Notes: generated by a model from the sequence alone, not told the origin. DNA of 64,000 bases from Stieleria mannarensis (GCF_014154935.1 NZ_JACEHH010000013.1:1-64000); one strand, 5' to 3'; positions 28,143-36,887 are shown, counted from the stretch's first letter. A program made the numbers and translations.

Positions 28143-30479
28143 ATGCGAAAACAAGAACTCTCGGCGTTCTCGATGATTTTGGCTGCTTTCTGTCTCGGCA
28201 CGCTCGCCACCGTGACGCTGAGCGGTTGCAAACCGCCGACCGCCGTGCCACGTGCCGCGGCAACCAGTAACACGTCGGGAAGCAACTCCACCGGCAGCAA
28301 CACGACGGTGTCGGCCGGCTGGGCATCCAACACGACCGCCAACACCACCGTCGCGGCCGAAACGCCGGTCGCCGAGATCCCGATGCCGGCCGAACCGGAA
28401 ACGCTGGAATTGCCGGCTGCTGAGCCCGTCGCCGAAACGCCGGCACCAGCCGAACCCGAAACGGCTGAAACTGAAACGGCTGAGCCGGCCGCCAGCGCGC
28501 CTGAGGCCAGCGAGCCCGCAGCCAGCGAGCCTGTCGCCAAGGTGGCTGCCAAACCGGCCGCCGATGCCGACGCGGGCAGCCGTTCGGACGCGACCACGTT
28601 GGTTGCCGAGTATTCCGACCCCAACGAAGTGATCGAGGCCGGAAAGGATTGGCCGCAGTGGGGCGGATCGCGGCTGCGAAACAACACCCCCGGCGTGACC
28701 GGGTTGCCGCAGACCTGGGACATCGGCAAGTTTGACCGTCGCACCGGAGAGTGGGACAAGACGGACGTGGAAAACATCGTCTGGTACGCCAATTTGGGCA
28801 GCCAAACGTACGGCAACCCCGTCGTCGCCGGTGGTCGCGTGTTCGTCGGGACCAACAACGGAGCCGGGCACCTGAAACGTTACCCGTCCAAGGTCGACTT
28901 GGGATGTTTGTTGGCGTTCAACGAAGCCGACGGAGAATTTTTGTGGCAACACAGCAGCGAAAAATTGATCACCGGCCGCGTCCACGATTGGCCGCTGCAG
29001 GGAATCTGCTGTGCCCCGTTGGTCGAGGGCGATCGGCTGTGGTTCGTCACCAGCCGTGGCGAAGTCCGTTGTCTGGACACCGAAGGGTTTTATGACAATG
29101 AAGACGACGGCCCGGTGAAGGATGAAGTGGCGTTCGTCGCCGAATTGATGCTCGCAAGTGACGAGGGCAAGGCGGCGGTGGCCGCGCTCGGCGAAGGCAA
29201 GCTTTCCGATGCCCTGGTCGAAGCACTCGCCACCGCCGGCGAAGAAGTCAGCGGCGACGTCAAAATCGAGTCCGTCAATGAAGGCGCCAGCTGGGTCGCA
29301 AGCGGCAACTTCGGCGGCGTCGATCGCACGTTTGAATTGAAAAAGGCCGGCCCGCGGTTGAGCGTGTTCAAAAAACTGGGCGTGTCGGACAAACGCGATG
29401 CCGACACGATCTGGATCTTCAACATGATGACCGAACTGGGCACCAGCCAACACAACATGTGCTCGTGCAGCGTGACCAGCTACGGCGATTACCTGTTCGT
29501 CAACACCAGCAACGGTTTGGACGAATCTCACCTGAACCTGCCGGCCCCGGACGCACCGACGTTCTTGTGCATGAACAAGAACACCGGCGAATTGCTGTGG
29601 CAAGACTCATCGCCGGGATCCAACATCCTGCACGGTCAATGGTCCAGCCCCACGGTTGCCGTGCTCGGTGGCGTCCCGCAAGTTCTGTTCTGTGGCGGTG
29701 ACGGTTGGTTGTACAGCTTTAAAGCCGACGGGGGCGTCGATGGAAAACCCGAGTTGCTGTGGAAATTCGACTGCAATCCCAAAGAGTCCAAGTGGGTCAT
29801 CGGCGGTGAAGGAACGCGAAACAATCTGATCGCGACCCCGGTTGTTTACAACGACCTGGTTTACATCGCTGTCGGCCAAGACCCGGAGCACGGTGAGGGC
29901 GAAGGTCACTTCTGGTGCATCGACCCCAACAAGCGTGGCAATGTGTCGCCGCAATTGGCGATGAAGGTCGAAGGTGACACGCGGACCGAGATTCCGCACA
30001 AACGGATTCAAGCCGTTGAACCGGAAAAGGGCGAAATCGCGGTCGACAACCCGAACTCGGCCGTGGTCTGGCACTACTCGCTGTCGGACAACAACGACGA
30101 CGGCGAGATCGACTTTGAAGAGGAAATGCACCGCACGATCGGCACCTGTGCGATCAAAGACGACGTGATCTACGTCGCCGACTTCTCCGGATTGCTGCAC
30201 TGCTTGGACGCCCGAGGCGAAAATGGCCAGGCCAAGGTCCACTTCACCTATGACATGTTCGCCCAAAGCTGGGGCAGCCCGCTGATCGCCGACGGCCACG
30301 TTTACGTCGGAGACGAAGACGGCGATGTCGCGATTTTCCAGTTCGGACCGCAGTACAACGAGCCGATCGAGGAGATCAACATGGGCAGCAGTGTTTACAG
30401 CACGCCGATCGCCGCGAATGGCCGGATCTACATCAGCACCAAAGACAAGTTGTTCGCCATCGAGAAGCAATCGAAATGA
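28143..30479 (+). CDS. PQQ-like beta-propeller lipoprotein
   Basis: 778 residues with a lipoprotein signal (TVTLSGCK; Cys at about residue 29). A low-complexity Ala/Pro/Glu linker (about 30-155, with repeated AETP, EPE and ASEPAA words) joins the anchor to a propeller domain that opens with DWPQWGGSRLRNNTPGV. An insertion of about 120 residues without propeller character (SDEGKAAVAALGEGKLSDAL and following) interrupts the blades near residue 340. C-terminal blades carry VYVGDEDGDVAIF and RIYISTKDKLFAIEK. It is likely membrane-tethered in the periplasm. Its last four bases overlap the receiver-like gene (ATGA), so the two are co-translated. Confidence 0.82.
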   Translation: MRKQELSAFSMILAAFCLGTLATVTLSGCKPPTAVPRAAATSNTSGSNSTGSNTTVSAGWASNTTANTTVAAETPVAEIPMPAEPETLELPAAEPVAETPAPAEPETAETETAEPAASAPEASEPAASEPVAKVAAKPAADADAGSRSDATTLVAEYSDPNEVIEAGKDWPQWGGSRLRNNTPGVTGLPQTWDIGKFDRRTGEWDKTDVENIVWYANLGSQTYGNPVVAGGRVFVGTNNGAGHLKRYPSKVDLGCLLAFNEADGEFLWQHSSEKLITGRVHDWPLQGICCAPLVEGDRLWFVTSRGEVRCLDTEGFYDNEDDGPVKDEVAFVAELMLASDEGKAAVAALGEGKLSDALVEALATAGEEVSGDVKIESVNEGASWVASGNFGGVDRTFELKKAGPRLSVFKKLGVSDKRDADTIWIFNMMTELGTSQHNMCSCSVTSYGDYLFVNTSNGLDESHLNLPAPDAPTFLCMNKNTGELLWQDSSPGSNILHGQWSSPTVAVLGGVPQVLFCGGDGWLYSFKADGGVDGKPELLWKFDCNPKESKWVIGGEGTRNNLIATPVVYNDLVYIAVGQDPEHGEGEGHFWCIDPNKRGNVSPQLAMKVEGDTRTEIPHKRIQAVEPEKGEIAVDNPNSAVVWHYSLSDNNDDGEIDFEEEMHRTIGTCAIKDDVIYVADFSGLLHCLDARGENGQAKVHFTYDMFAQSWGSPLIADGHVYVGDEDGDVAIFQFGPQYNEPIEEINMGSSVYSTPIAANGRIYISTKDKLFAIEKQSK

Positions 30480-30853
30480 CGAAGACTGTTGTCGACTGTG
30501 GCAATTGCGGTCCCGATTTTCATTCGATCCGTCAGTTCGTGACCTCCAATTTTGACGCCGTCGTGGTGCAATCGCACAACGCGGAGGAGACTCTGGAGTT
30601 GCTCCGCCGGCGCGACGTCGCGCTGGTGACCGTGAACCGAAAACTGGATCGCGATTATTCCGACGGCATGGAAGTTGTCAAAAAGATCAAGGCGGACCAG
30701 GAAGTCGGCCAGGTGCCGGTGATGTTGGTCACCAATTACGAAGAACATCAGCAGGCGGCGATGGAGGCCGGTTGCGTGCGTGGCTTCGGAAAACTCGCCT
30801 TGCGTGACCCCGGGACCGTCGAATTGCTTCAACCGTTTCTGGGTTCGTCTTGA
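30476..30853 (+). CDS. Receiver-like protein lacking the phospho-acceptor Asp
   Basis: 125 residues that follow the CheY receiver pattern: helix-1 region, VVVQSHNAEETLELLRR, then VALVTVNRKLDRDYSDGMEV, VPVMLVTN and GFGKLAL. The position normally held by the phosphorylated Asp at the end of beta-3 is Asn54; the beta-4 Thr (T86) and the conserved Lys (K106) are kept. The N-terminal acidic pocket is replaced by VDCGNCGPD, with two Cys. It overlaps the quinoprotein gene upstream and the permease gene downstream by 4 bases each. A phosphorylation-independent signalling or structural role is inferred. Confidence 0.75.
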   Translation: MTKTVVDCGNCGPDFHSIRQFVTSNFDAVVVQSHNAEETLELLRRRDVALVTVNRKLDRDYSDGMEVVKKIKADQEVGQVPVMLVTNYEEHQQAAMEAGCVRGFGKLALRDPGTVELLQPFLGSS

Positions 30854-31383
30854 ACCACTCCACCACGTTCTTTTTGATCGCCATTTGCGTCGGCCTGTTG
30901 GCCGGCGGGCTGCTCGGGACACAGCCGAGTATCAATGGGTCACTCGGCAAGAGCGTCGCGCACCCTCTGCAAGCGTCGCTGATCTCGTTCGGCAGCGGGA
31001 CGGCGATTCTGTTGGTGTTGACGTTGGCACTGGGCGGTTTTCCGCCGCAGTTTGTGGTGTCGCCGCGCAGTTTACCGTGGTGGATTTGGTTCGGCGGCGC
31101 GATCGGCGTGGTGATGGTGTCGACGTCGCTGTTGATCGTCCCGCGAATCGGGTCACTGCCCTGGTTTGCCGCCGTCATGACCGGCCAAACCGTCGCGGCG
31201 TTGTTGCTGGATCATTACGGGTTGCTCGGCAACCCTAGGACGCCGGTTTCCGCGTTGCGCGTCGGCGGAACGCTGTTGTTGGTGTTGGGCATCCTGGCGA
31301 TCGTCGGTGCCAGGCGGCTGGAGTCGACGCAGGACACGGCGGTCGAGGTTTTGGAGACCAAGCAAGAGCACCAAGAGGAGTAG
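30850..31383 (+). CDS. DUF606/YdcZ-type small DMT permease
   Basis: 177 residues from a TTG start that overlaps the preceding stop (TTGA). Five hydrophobic helices; the first carries GLLAGGLLGTQPSINGSLGK, the characteristic N-terminal motif of the DUF606 (YdcZ) half-size drug/metabolite transporter family, and the last is VGGTLLLVLGILAIVGARR. Half-size members dimerise to form a full transporter. The C-terminal 20 residues are acidic. A short tandem repeat of 15 bp starts 13 bp downstream. Confidence 0.82.
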   Translation: MNHSTTFFLIAICVGLLAGGLLGTQPSINGSLGKSVAHPLQASLISFGSGTAILLVLTLALGGFPPQFVVSPRSLPWWIWFGGAIGVVMVSTSLLIVPRIGSLPWFAAVMTGQTVAALLLDHYGLLGNPRTPVSALRVGGTLLLVLGILAIVGARRLESTQDTAVEVLETKQEHQEE

Positions 31384-31396
31384 GTGTGACGCAGTG

Positions 31397-31441
31397 CCGT
31401 ATCATTCTGCCCCGTATCATTCTGCCCCGTATCATTCTGCC
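31397..31441. repeat. 15-bp tandem repeat, GGGGCAGAATGATACG family, minus orientation
   Basis: Three exact copies of CCGTATCATTCTGCC. Related arrays in the other orientation are at 33451-33560 and 48680-48710. Confidence 0.93.
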
Positions 31442-31531
31442 ACCCCTCTCCTGACTCCCACTGCCGTGCAGGACGCCATGACCGATTTGCCGCGATCGCA
31501 TCGGCCGCGATAAACTTGAATCGGAGGCCCG

Positions 31532-32116
31532 ATGCAGATGTCCGATGAACCACAACACGACGATACCGATTCGCCCGGCGAGCACCCCGAGGCCGCGTCT
31601 TTGGATCAGGTGTGGCAAAACTTCGGCGGCCAGCTGCGGCGCCGCGCCCGCACGCGTCTGCGGCAATACGGGTTGACCGGGCAAACCGAATCGATGGACA
31701 TCTGCAACGAAGTGATGGTGGATCTGGCAAAACGCGCCGACGCCGAGTCACTAACGGCGGACGATGTGTTGTCGTACATCCTGCGCGCGATCGACAACGA
31801 GGTGGTCGATACGTTTCGAACCCTGGCTCGCCACTGCCGCGATTTCCGCCGCAACGAAGCGACGCCGGTCGAGGACATCAAACTGCGTGGGGGGCAAACG
31901 TCGCCCAGCCAAATCGCGTTGCGGAAAGAGGTGGCCGATCGGGTGCGGTCGATTCTTGGCGATCGCGATGCACTCGCCCTGGACATGATGTTGCAGAACC
32001 ACGATTGGAACGAAATCGGCCAACGGTTGGGGATCAAACCCGACACAGCGCGAATGCGGGTGCGTCGGGCACTCGATCGCGCCCGCGACGAAATCGGTTT
32101 GCCGGGGTCGCAGTGA
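31532..32116 (+). CDS. ECF-type sigma-70 factor
   Basis: 194 residues. Region 2 is recognisable around TESMDICNEVMVDLAKR and the following helix (about residues 50-95). Region 4 is at about 148-190 (ALDMMLQNHDWNEIGQRLGIKPDTARMRVRRALDRARDEI), a helix-turn-helix for the -35 element. An acidic N-terminal 30 residues precede it. The stop overlaps the start of a kinase-like gene (TGATG), the planctomycete arrangement in which an ECF sigma factor is controlled by a linked Ser/Thr kinase. No anti-sigma factor is present. Target promoters are unknown. Confidence 0.88.
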   Translation: MQMSDEPQHDDTDSPGEHPEAASLDQVWQNFGGQLRRRARTRLRQYGLTGQTESMDICNEVMVDLAKRADAESLTADDVLSYILRAIDNEVVDTFRTLARHCRDFRRNEATPVEDIKLRGGQTSPSQIALRKEVADRVRSILGDRDALALDMMLQNHDWNEIGQRLGIKPDTARMRVRRALDRARDEIGLPGSQ

Positions 32117-33444
32117 TGGGCGAGTTCACGCCCTCGTCTTCGTCCGACTATGAAGACCGCGATCAACCGCCGGAGGGTGCCGCGATCGATGAGTTGATCG
32201 GGTGGTTGCAGCGCCGGCGCGAATTGCATCCGGTCGCGCCGCTGGCCAGCTTGGTCGACCTGACCTCGTTGCCCGCCAGTGGGCTGGTGGAATTGGCCGC
32301 GGTCGACTTGATCGGTCAACGTCGTCGCGGCCGGGACGTGGTTGCGGAGGATTACCTGGAACAGTTTCCAAGGCTTGCCGACGGTGAGAACGATCTCCTA
32401 GACCTGATCGACGCCGAGCTGTGTGTTCGCCGCGAACTGGACGAGCGTTGCGATGCCGAGTTTTTCATCGAACGTTTCCCCGAGTTGGCCGATCCGATTC
32501 GCCAGCTGATTCACTTGGAGTTTCGCCCCACCGAGGTTCCTCAAGGCTCCACCACCGACGCGCCCGGCGATAGTCTTCAATGGGATTGCTCGGTCGCCCA
32601 GCGGCAGATGACCATCGCCGGGGCGCCGGCCGGCGGTGGTCGGGATGATGAAGCGATTGGCCAAGACGATTCGATCGATGTGCCGATCCCGATCAAGCCG
32701 CCCGAGTGGATGGTCGGAGCCCGCTGTATCGCGACGATGCAGTTGCCGCGTGGGCGCTGTTGGTTGGTCAAGGGACGCGATACGCAGCACAGTGACACGG
32801 TGGCCATGAAGATCATCCCGCTGCCGGCGACGCTGGAGCGTTTGCAGCGAACGCGTATTCTGGATCTCTGTGAAGCAACCAGCAACGTGACACATCCCGC
32901 CTGGGTCGCACCGCGGATCGCGGCCATTAACAACGGCCACCTGGCCGTGGTCCGGCCTTGGGTGTTCGGTAATCCATTCGGACAGGACGCTTCGGGATCG
33001 GATGCGAACCAACGGTTTTCGATGCTGGTGCGTGTGGCGTTTGCACTCGCGGCCGCACACCGCGTGGGGGCCACACATGGCAGTGTGACGATCAACAATC
33101 TGGTCGTTGATCACCGATCGCAGATCAACCTGATCGATGCCGCGTCGGGGGGCGCCGCCTGGTCGGAATCCTCGGCGGTGTGGGATAGCGACCTATCGCA
33201 GACGCTTGCCGGTCGCATTCGTTGCGACACCGTTGGATTGGTCTCGATGATCGCAACGCAGTGTTTCCAGGGACATGATCGGAATGCATCGCGTTGGATC
33301 CAACGGATCACCGATGGCATCGAACTGCGTGAAACCGATGCGTGTGCGAGGGTCGGGGAGTCGCTGCAGCGGCTGATCGATGAACCGCCGGAGGAGCGGC
33401 GTGGCGCGGGGGCTTGGTGGCGAAAACCGTTTCGTCGCGAGTGA
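32116..33444 (+). CDS. Degenerate Ser/Thr protein kinase linked to the ECF sigma factor
   Basis: 442 residues from the ATG at 32116. Residues about 60-140 carry two repeats of the planctomycete kinase-associated motif (DYLEQFPRLADGENDLLDLI, then FFIERFPELADPIRQLIHLE). The C-terminal half follows the kinase fold: the ATP-binding Lys is kept as VAMK (Lys232), but the catalytic loop HRDxKxxN is HGSVTINN (His321, Ser323 for Asp), and the metal-binding DFG reads DAA (Asp341). Without the catalytic Asp it is probably a pseudokinase, perhaps an ATP-sensing anti-sigma-like partner. No membrane segment. The 3' end runs into a 14-bp tandem repeat. Confidence 0.75.
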   Translation: MGEFTPSSSSDYEDRDQPPEGAAIDELIGWLQRRRELHPVAPLASLVDLTSLPASGLVELAAVDLIGQRRRGRDVVAEDYLEQFPRLADGENDLLDLIDAELCVRRELDERCDAEFFIERFPELADPIRQLIHLEFRPTEVPQGSTTDAPGDSLQWDCSVAQRQMTIAGAPAGGGRDDEAIGQDDSIDVPIPIKPPEWMVGARCIATMQLPRGRCWLVKGRDTQHSDTVAMKIIPLPATLERLQRTRILDLCEATSNVTHPAWVAPRIAAINNGHLAVVRPWVFGNPFGQDASGSDANQRFSMLVRVAFALAAAHRVGATHGSVTINNLVVDHRSQINLIDAASGGAAWSESSAVWDSDLSQTLAGRIRCDTVGLVSMIATQCFQGHDRNASRWIQRITDGIELRETDACARVGESLQRLIDEPPEERRGAGAWWRKPFRRE

Positions 33445-33450
33445 TGTGGG

Positions 33451-33560
33451 CAAAACGATGGGGGCAAAACGATGGGGGCAAAACGATGGGGGCAAAACGA
33501 TGGGGGCAAAACGATGGGGGCAGAATGATACGGGGCAGAATGATGGAGGGGGCAGAATGG
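33451..33560. repeat. 14-15-bp tandem repeat, GGGGCAAAACGATG / GGGGCAGAATGATACG
   Basis: CAAAACGATGGGGG recurs at 33451, 33465, 33479, 33493 and 33507, then CAGAATGAT units start at 33521, 33536 and 33553. It begins 6 bp after the kinase-like gene. The last unit (GGGGGCAGAATGG) provides the start codon of the methyltransferase and the preceding GGAGG its ribosome site. Confidence 0.93.
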
Positions 33561-34297
33561 TACAGATCTATGACCCGAATTTTGTTCGTCAGCTGTTCGA
33601 TGAGATGTCGGCGACCTACGGGATCGTCAATCTGATCTCGTCTTTCGGTTTTTGTCGTCGTTGGCGGCGGCAGTGCATCGAGCAGTTGTCGTATCGCGAA
33701 TCATTGACCGTGGTCGACTTGATGACCGGCATGGGCGAGCTTTGCCCGGCGATCGCCAAACGGATCGGTCCAGGGGGCAAGATCATCGCGGTCGACAATT
33801 CTCCGGTCATGTGTCGCAAGGCTTGGCAGAACCACGACGGGCGACTGGGGTGCGAATTGGACATTCGCGAAGAAGACGCACTGGGCAGCGAGATTCCTGA
33901 CGCATCGGCCGATCGAGTCGTCTGTTCGTTCGGGCTGAAGACGTTTTCACTCGATCAGACGGTTGCCTTGGCACACGAAGTCCATCGCATCCTGAAACCC
34001 GGCGGCTCGTATTCCTTCATCGAGATCTCGGTGCCGCCCGCTCGCTGGCTTCGCGTTCCCTACCTGTTTTACTTGCACCAGTTGATCCCCATCATCGGGC
34101 GGATCTTGATGGGCAATCCCGACAACTATCGCATGCTGGGGGTCTACACCGTCGCCTTTGGCGATTGTCACACCGCGGTCGCGGCGTTCCGACAGGCCGG
34201 ACTCGATCCCAGCCGGCGATCCTATTTCTTTGGTTGTGCGACCGGATTGGTCGGGGCGAAACCTCAGACGCCTTCCAACGCCTCGCAGGGTTGGTAA
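33557..34297 (+). CDS. UbiE/COQ5-type SAM-dependent methyltransferase
   Basis: 246 residues from the ATG at 33557, which sits at the end of the tandem repeat; GGAGG about nine bases upstream comes from the same repeat. The SAM-binding motif is VVDLMTGMGELCPAIAKRI (near 50-68), followed by IIAVDNSPVM, CSFGLKTF and HRILKPGGSYSFIEIS, the order seen in UbiE/MenG quinone methyltransferases. A C-terminal membrane-associating segment (YLFYLHQLIPIIGRILMG) fits a lipid-like substrate. Quinone biosynthesis is possible but no other quinone gene is near. The 3' end overlaps the convergent gene by 34 bp. Confidence 0.82.
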   Translation: MVQIYDPNFVRQLFDEMSATYGIVNLISSFGFCRRWRRQCIEQLSYRESLTVVDLMTGMGELCPAIAKRIGPGGKIIAVDNSPVMCRKAWQNHDGRLGCELDIREEDALGSEIPDASADRVVCSFGLKTFSLDQTVALAHEVHRILKPGGSYSFIEISVPPARWLRVPYLFYLHQLIPIIGRILMGNPDNYRMLGVYTVAFGDCHTAVAAFRQAGLDPSRRSYFFGCATGLVGAKPQTPSNASQGW

Positions 34298-35709
34298 TCG
34301 AAGTAGCACCGGCGTTGGATCACTTCGGCGACGGCTTCGGGGACCATCGATTGCCAACCCGGGTCGCCGGATTTGATTTTTTCCAACACCTCTCTCGAAC
34401 GGACTTTCAAGCAGGCCGGATCGTAATTTTGCACGTCGATGATGCCACCGCAGTCGCGCAGGTACGCGAACAGGTGTTGAAGTTGCGGATCGATTTTTAG
34501 GTTGTCACAGGTGATCAGTTCCCCGGATTCGGCATCCAGCATGGGGTAACAGTAGACCTGCAATCCGTTCTTGAACATTCGTCCGAAGGATTCCAGGATG
34601 CCTCCCGGAAGTCCGGTGTAATACTGTTCGTCGAACAATTCCAACAGGCTGCCGGCACCCATCGTGATCGCGATTTTTTCTTTGGTGTAGCGCGACAGGT
34701 AGGCGGCCAGTCGGTAGTACTGGAAGTAGTCGGAGATCATCACGGGCATTCCGCAAGCGGCCATCACGTCGGCTCGGGCCAGGAAGTCGCTCAGGTCGAT
34801 CTCACCGGCGGCTTTCAAGTTGTTCATCGTCAGTTCCATCACCGGGACCACCTCCTTGCCGACGACGTTGGGGTGCTTGGAAAACTGCTGGCCGGCGCTG
34901 TGCAGCATGTCCAGGTTGACGTTGCAAACCGGACGAAAGCTTCCCCGTTCGACCAGGATGGCTTTGCGGTAAAAGAATTCCGACGGCTGCAGCACTTCTC
35001 CGTTGGCGGCGAACATGGCGGCGCCGCTGAGTCCCAATTCGACCAGTTTCAGACTCATCAGGCGATTGTCGACGTGTCGAAAGGCGATGCCCGAGAATTC
35101 GATCATGTCAATCTCGATCCGCGAGGTCGACAATCCGTCCAGCAGCGAGGCGACCAGCAATTCCGGCTCGTGGTGCAAAGCGAACGCGCCGTGGACCAGG
35201 TTGACGCCGACGATGCCGAGGGCTTCCTGTTGCAAGGCGGCTTCGTCATCGAGCATGCGAACATGGAGGATGATCTGGCTGTCTTCGTCTTGCGGGTGGG
35301 CTTGAAATTTGATGCCCATCCAACCGTGGCAAGCGTTGGTGCCGTGGTAGTTTCGCGCCGAAACGGTGTCGGCGAATGTAAAGAAGGTCGTCGTTTCGCC
35401 GCGAACGTCGCTCAACCGGTCCAGGTTCAATGTGTGTTCATAGTCCAACATGGCCTGCAACCGTTCGCGGCAGACGTAGCGTGCGGCGCGGCCGTAGATC
35501 GCGTCGCTGACCTTCATGTCATAAGCCGACATGCTCTTGGCGATCGTGCCGGCGCCGCCGCCGACACGGAAGAACCAACGCACCACCTCTTGGCCGGCAC
35601 CGATTTCGGCGAAGGTGCCGTAGCGGCGGGGATCCAGGTTGACGTCGAGCGCCTTCTGGTGCGTGTCGAGTGGATCGGAATGCTGGAGCGGTTGACGGGG
35701 TCGGATCAT
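34264..35709 (-). CDS. Conserved protein of unclear function (family often labelled NMN adenylyltransferase)
   Basis: 481 residues from the ATG at 35709, chosen because the conserved-looking part (LDVNLDPRRYGTFAEIGAGQ) starts soon after; the frame is open to 35811. Typical blocks: VVRWFFRVGGGAGTIAKSMS, ACHGWMGIKFQ, ALGIVGVNLVHGAF, ERGSFRPVCNVNLDML. From memory this family is widespread and often annotated as nicotinate-nucleotide or NMN adenylyltransferase, yet I see no HxGH nucleotidyl-transfer motif, so that label should not be trusted. No signal peptide or membrane segment. Convergent with the methyltransferase and sharing its last 34 bp. Confidence 0.7.
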   Translation of the reverse strand: MIRPRQPLQHSDPLDTHQKALDVNLDPRRYGTFAEIGAGQEVVRWFFRVGGGAGTIAKSMSAYDMKVSDAIYGRAARYVCRERLQAMLDYEHTLNLDRLSDVRGETTTFFTFADTVSARNYHGTNACHGWMGIKFQAHPQDEDSQIILHVRMLDDEAALQQEALGIVGVNLVHGAFALHHEPELLVASLLDGLSTSRIEIDMIEFSGIAFRHVDNRLMSLKLVELGLSGAAMFAANGEVLQPSEFFYRKAILVERGSFRPVCNVNLDMLHSAGQQFSKHPNVVGKEVVPVMELTMNNLKAAGEIDLSDFLARADVMAACGMPVMISDYFQYYRLAAYLSRYTKEKIAITMGAGSLLELFDEQYYTGLPGGILESFGRMFKNGLQVYCYPMLDAESGELITCDNLKIDPQLQHLFAYLRDCGGIIDVQNYDPACLKVRSREVLEKIKSGDPGWQSMVPEAVAEVIQRRCYFDYQPCEALEGV

Positions 35710-36266
35710 CTGAGTTTTTCGCCGGTGGTGGGTCGCGTCGGGGACTATCGGGGGCGAGCGATATCGGACAGCTCGCGATAGAACATGGCTCGTGATTTGG
35801 GCGCGATCCATGCTGATTCCGGCGGCGTGAACCGATTCGGCGGCAATGAGGACAAACGGTCAGGATCGGTCGCCAATGGCCGAATCCGCAGGGGAATGTT
35901 GACTCCGACGTCGGCGATCGTCACGCGGATCGAGGAATGATTTCAGCCCCGAACAGACTCGGCTCAGTCGCGTTGTACGATGAACTGGCCTGTATTAATG
36001 TTCAGATTTCGACGAGAACCGAACCAGCGGGCGAATCGATCCCATGGGGGGCGGCACACGTTTTCCGCGGCTGAGTCGGCTGAATCCTGTCGAATCTCCC
36101 CCTCTACTGGCGCCGGCTGATTGAAAACTCTGTCAAAAAACTCGACACTGATGTCCACACGGCGTCGCCCACGGTGGTATACCGGTACCCTGCAGTTGGG
36201 AGTTGACGGGCGTTTCTTGGCGCCGTGTTCCGTTTTCCATCCGTCGTCTTGGGGTGAACGTATTCG
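35710..36266. other. Divergent intergenic region
   Basis: About 560 bp between the unknown conserved gene and the response regulator. A phrase TTGAAAACTCTGTCAAAAAA at about 36120-36139 is the most promoter-like spot for the regulator. No repeat family or RNA is evident. Confidence 0.4.
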
Positions 36267-36887
36267 ATGTCTTGGCAGCAACAAGTGATCTTTGTCGTCG
36301 ATGACGACGAGCGTGCCAGGGAATCGGTCTGTGCGTTGGTCAGTTCGATGGGGTTGGAGTCGATGGCCTTTGCATCGGCCGAAGACTTTCTGGCGTATTA
36401 CACCAAGGACAAGCCGGGGTGCTTGGTCACCGACATCCGCATGCTGGGGATGAGCGGGTTGGAATTGCAGGCGGAACTGAGCGACATGGGGTCGTTGTTG
36501 CCGGTGATCGTTCTGACCGCATTTGCGACAACGCCGGTCACCGTCCAAGCGATCCAGCGTGGCGCGATCACGTTGTTGGACAAACCCTACGTCGACGATG
36601 ATCTTTGGAACGCGATCCGCAAAGCGCTGGCCCAAGATGCACGCAAGCGGGTCGAAGAGGCGCATCGCCAAGCGATTCGGGAACGGATCAACGAATTGAC
36701 GCCGTCCGAACGCACTGTGTTGTCCTATGTGGTGGCCGGCAAACCGAACAAGGTGATCGCCAATCGTCTGGACGTCAGCGTGCGAACGGTCGAAAACCGC
36801 CGCAGTGAGATCTATACCAAGTTGCAAGCCGAATCGGTGGTCGACTTGGTGCGGATGGTCATCGAAGCCGACATGCTGGATACCTAA
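36267..36887 (+). CDS. FixJ/TodT-type response regulator with LuxR helix-turn-helix
   Basis: 206 residues. The N-terminal receiver is complete: acidic pair DDD (12-14), phospho-acceptor Asp56 in LVTDIRM, Thr84 in VLTAFAT and Lys106 in LLDKPY. A linker leads to a LuxR/GerE DNA-binding domain (about 144-206; LTPSERTVLSYVVAGKPNKV, then RTVENRRSEIYTKL). The short linker and sequence pattern match FixJ, which in other bacteria activates cbb3 oxidase genes under low O2; here the cbb3 locus is 23 kb away, so a link is only a hypothesis. No histidine kinase is adjacent. Confidence 0.9.
   Translation: MSWQQQVIFVVDDDERARESVCALVSSMGLESMAFASAEDFLAYYTKDKPGCLVTDIRMLGMSGLELQAELSDMGSLLPVIVLTAFATTPVTVQAIQRGAITLLDKPYVDDDLWNAIRKALAQDARKRVEEAHRQAIRERINELTPSERTVLSYVVAGKPNKVIANRLDVSVRTVENRRSEIYTKLQAESVVDLVRMVIEADMLDT

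Noticed and set aside
31612-32115. Upstream extension of the kinase-like gene inside the sigma factor
   Set aside because: The extension is an out-of-frame reading of the sigma gene; the ATG at 32116 overlapping the sigma stop is the expected coupled start.
36120-36240. Possible small RNA or terminator upstream of the response regulator
   Set aside because: No stem of useful length and no T run could be found by eye.
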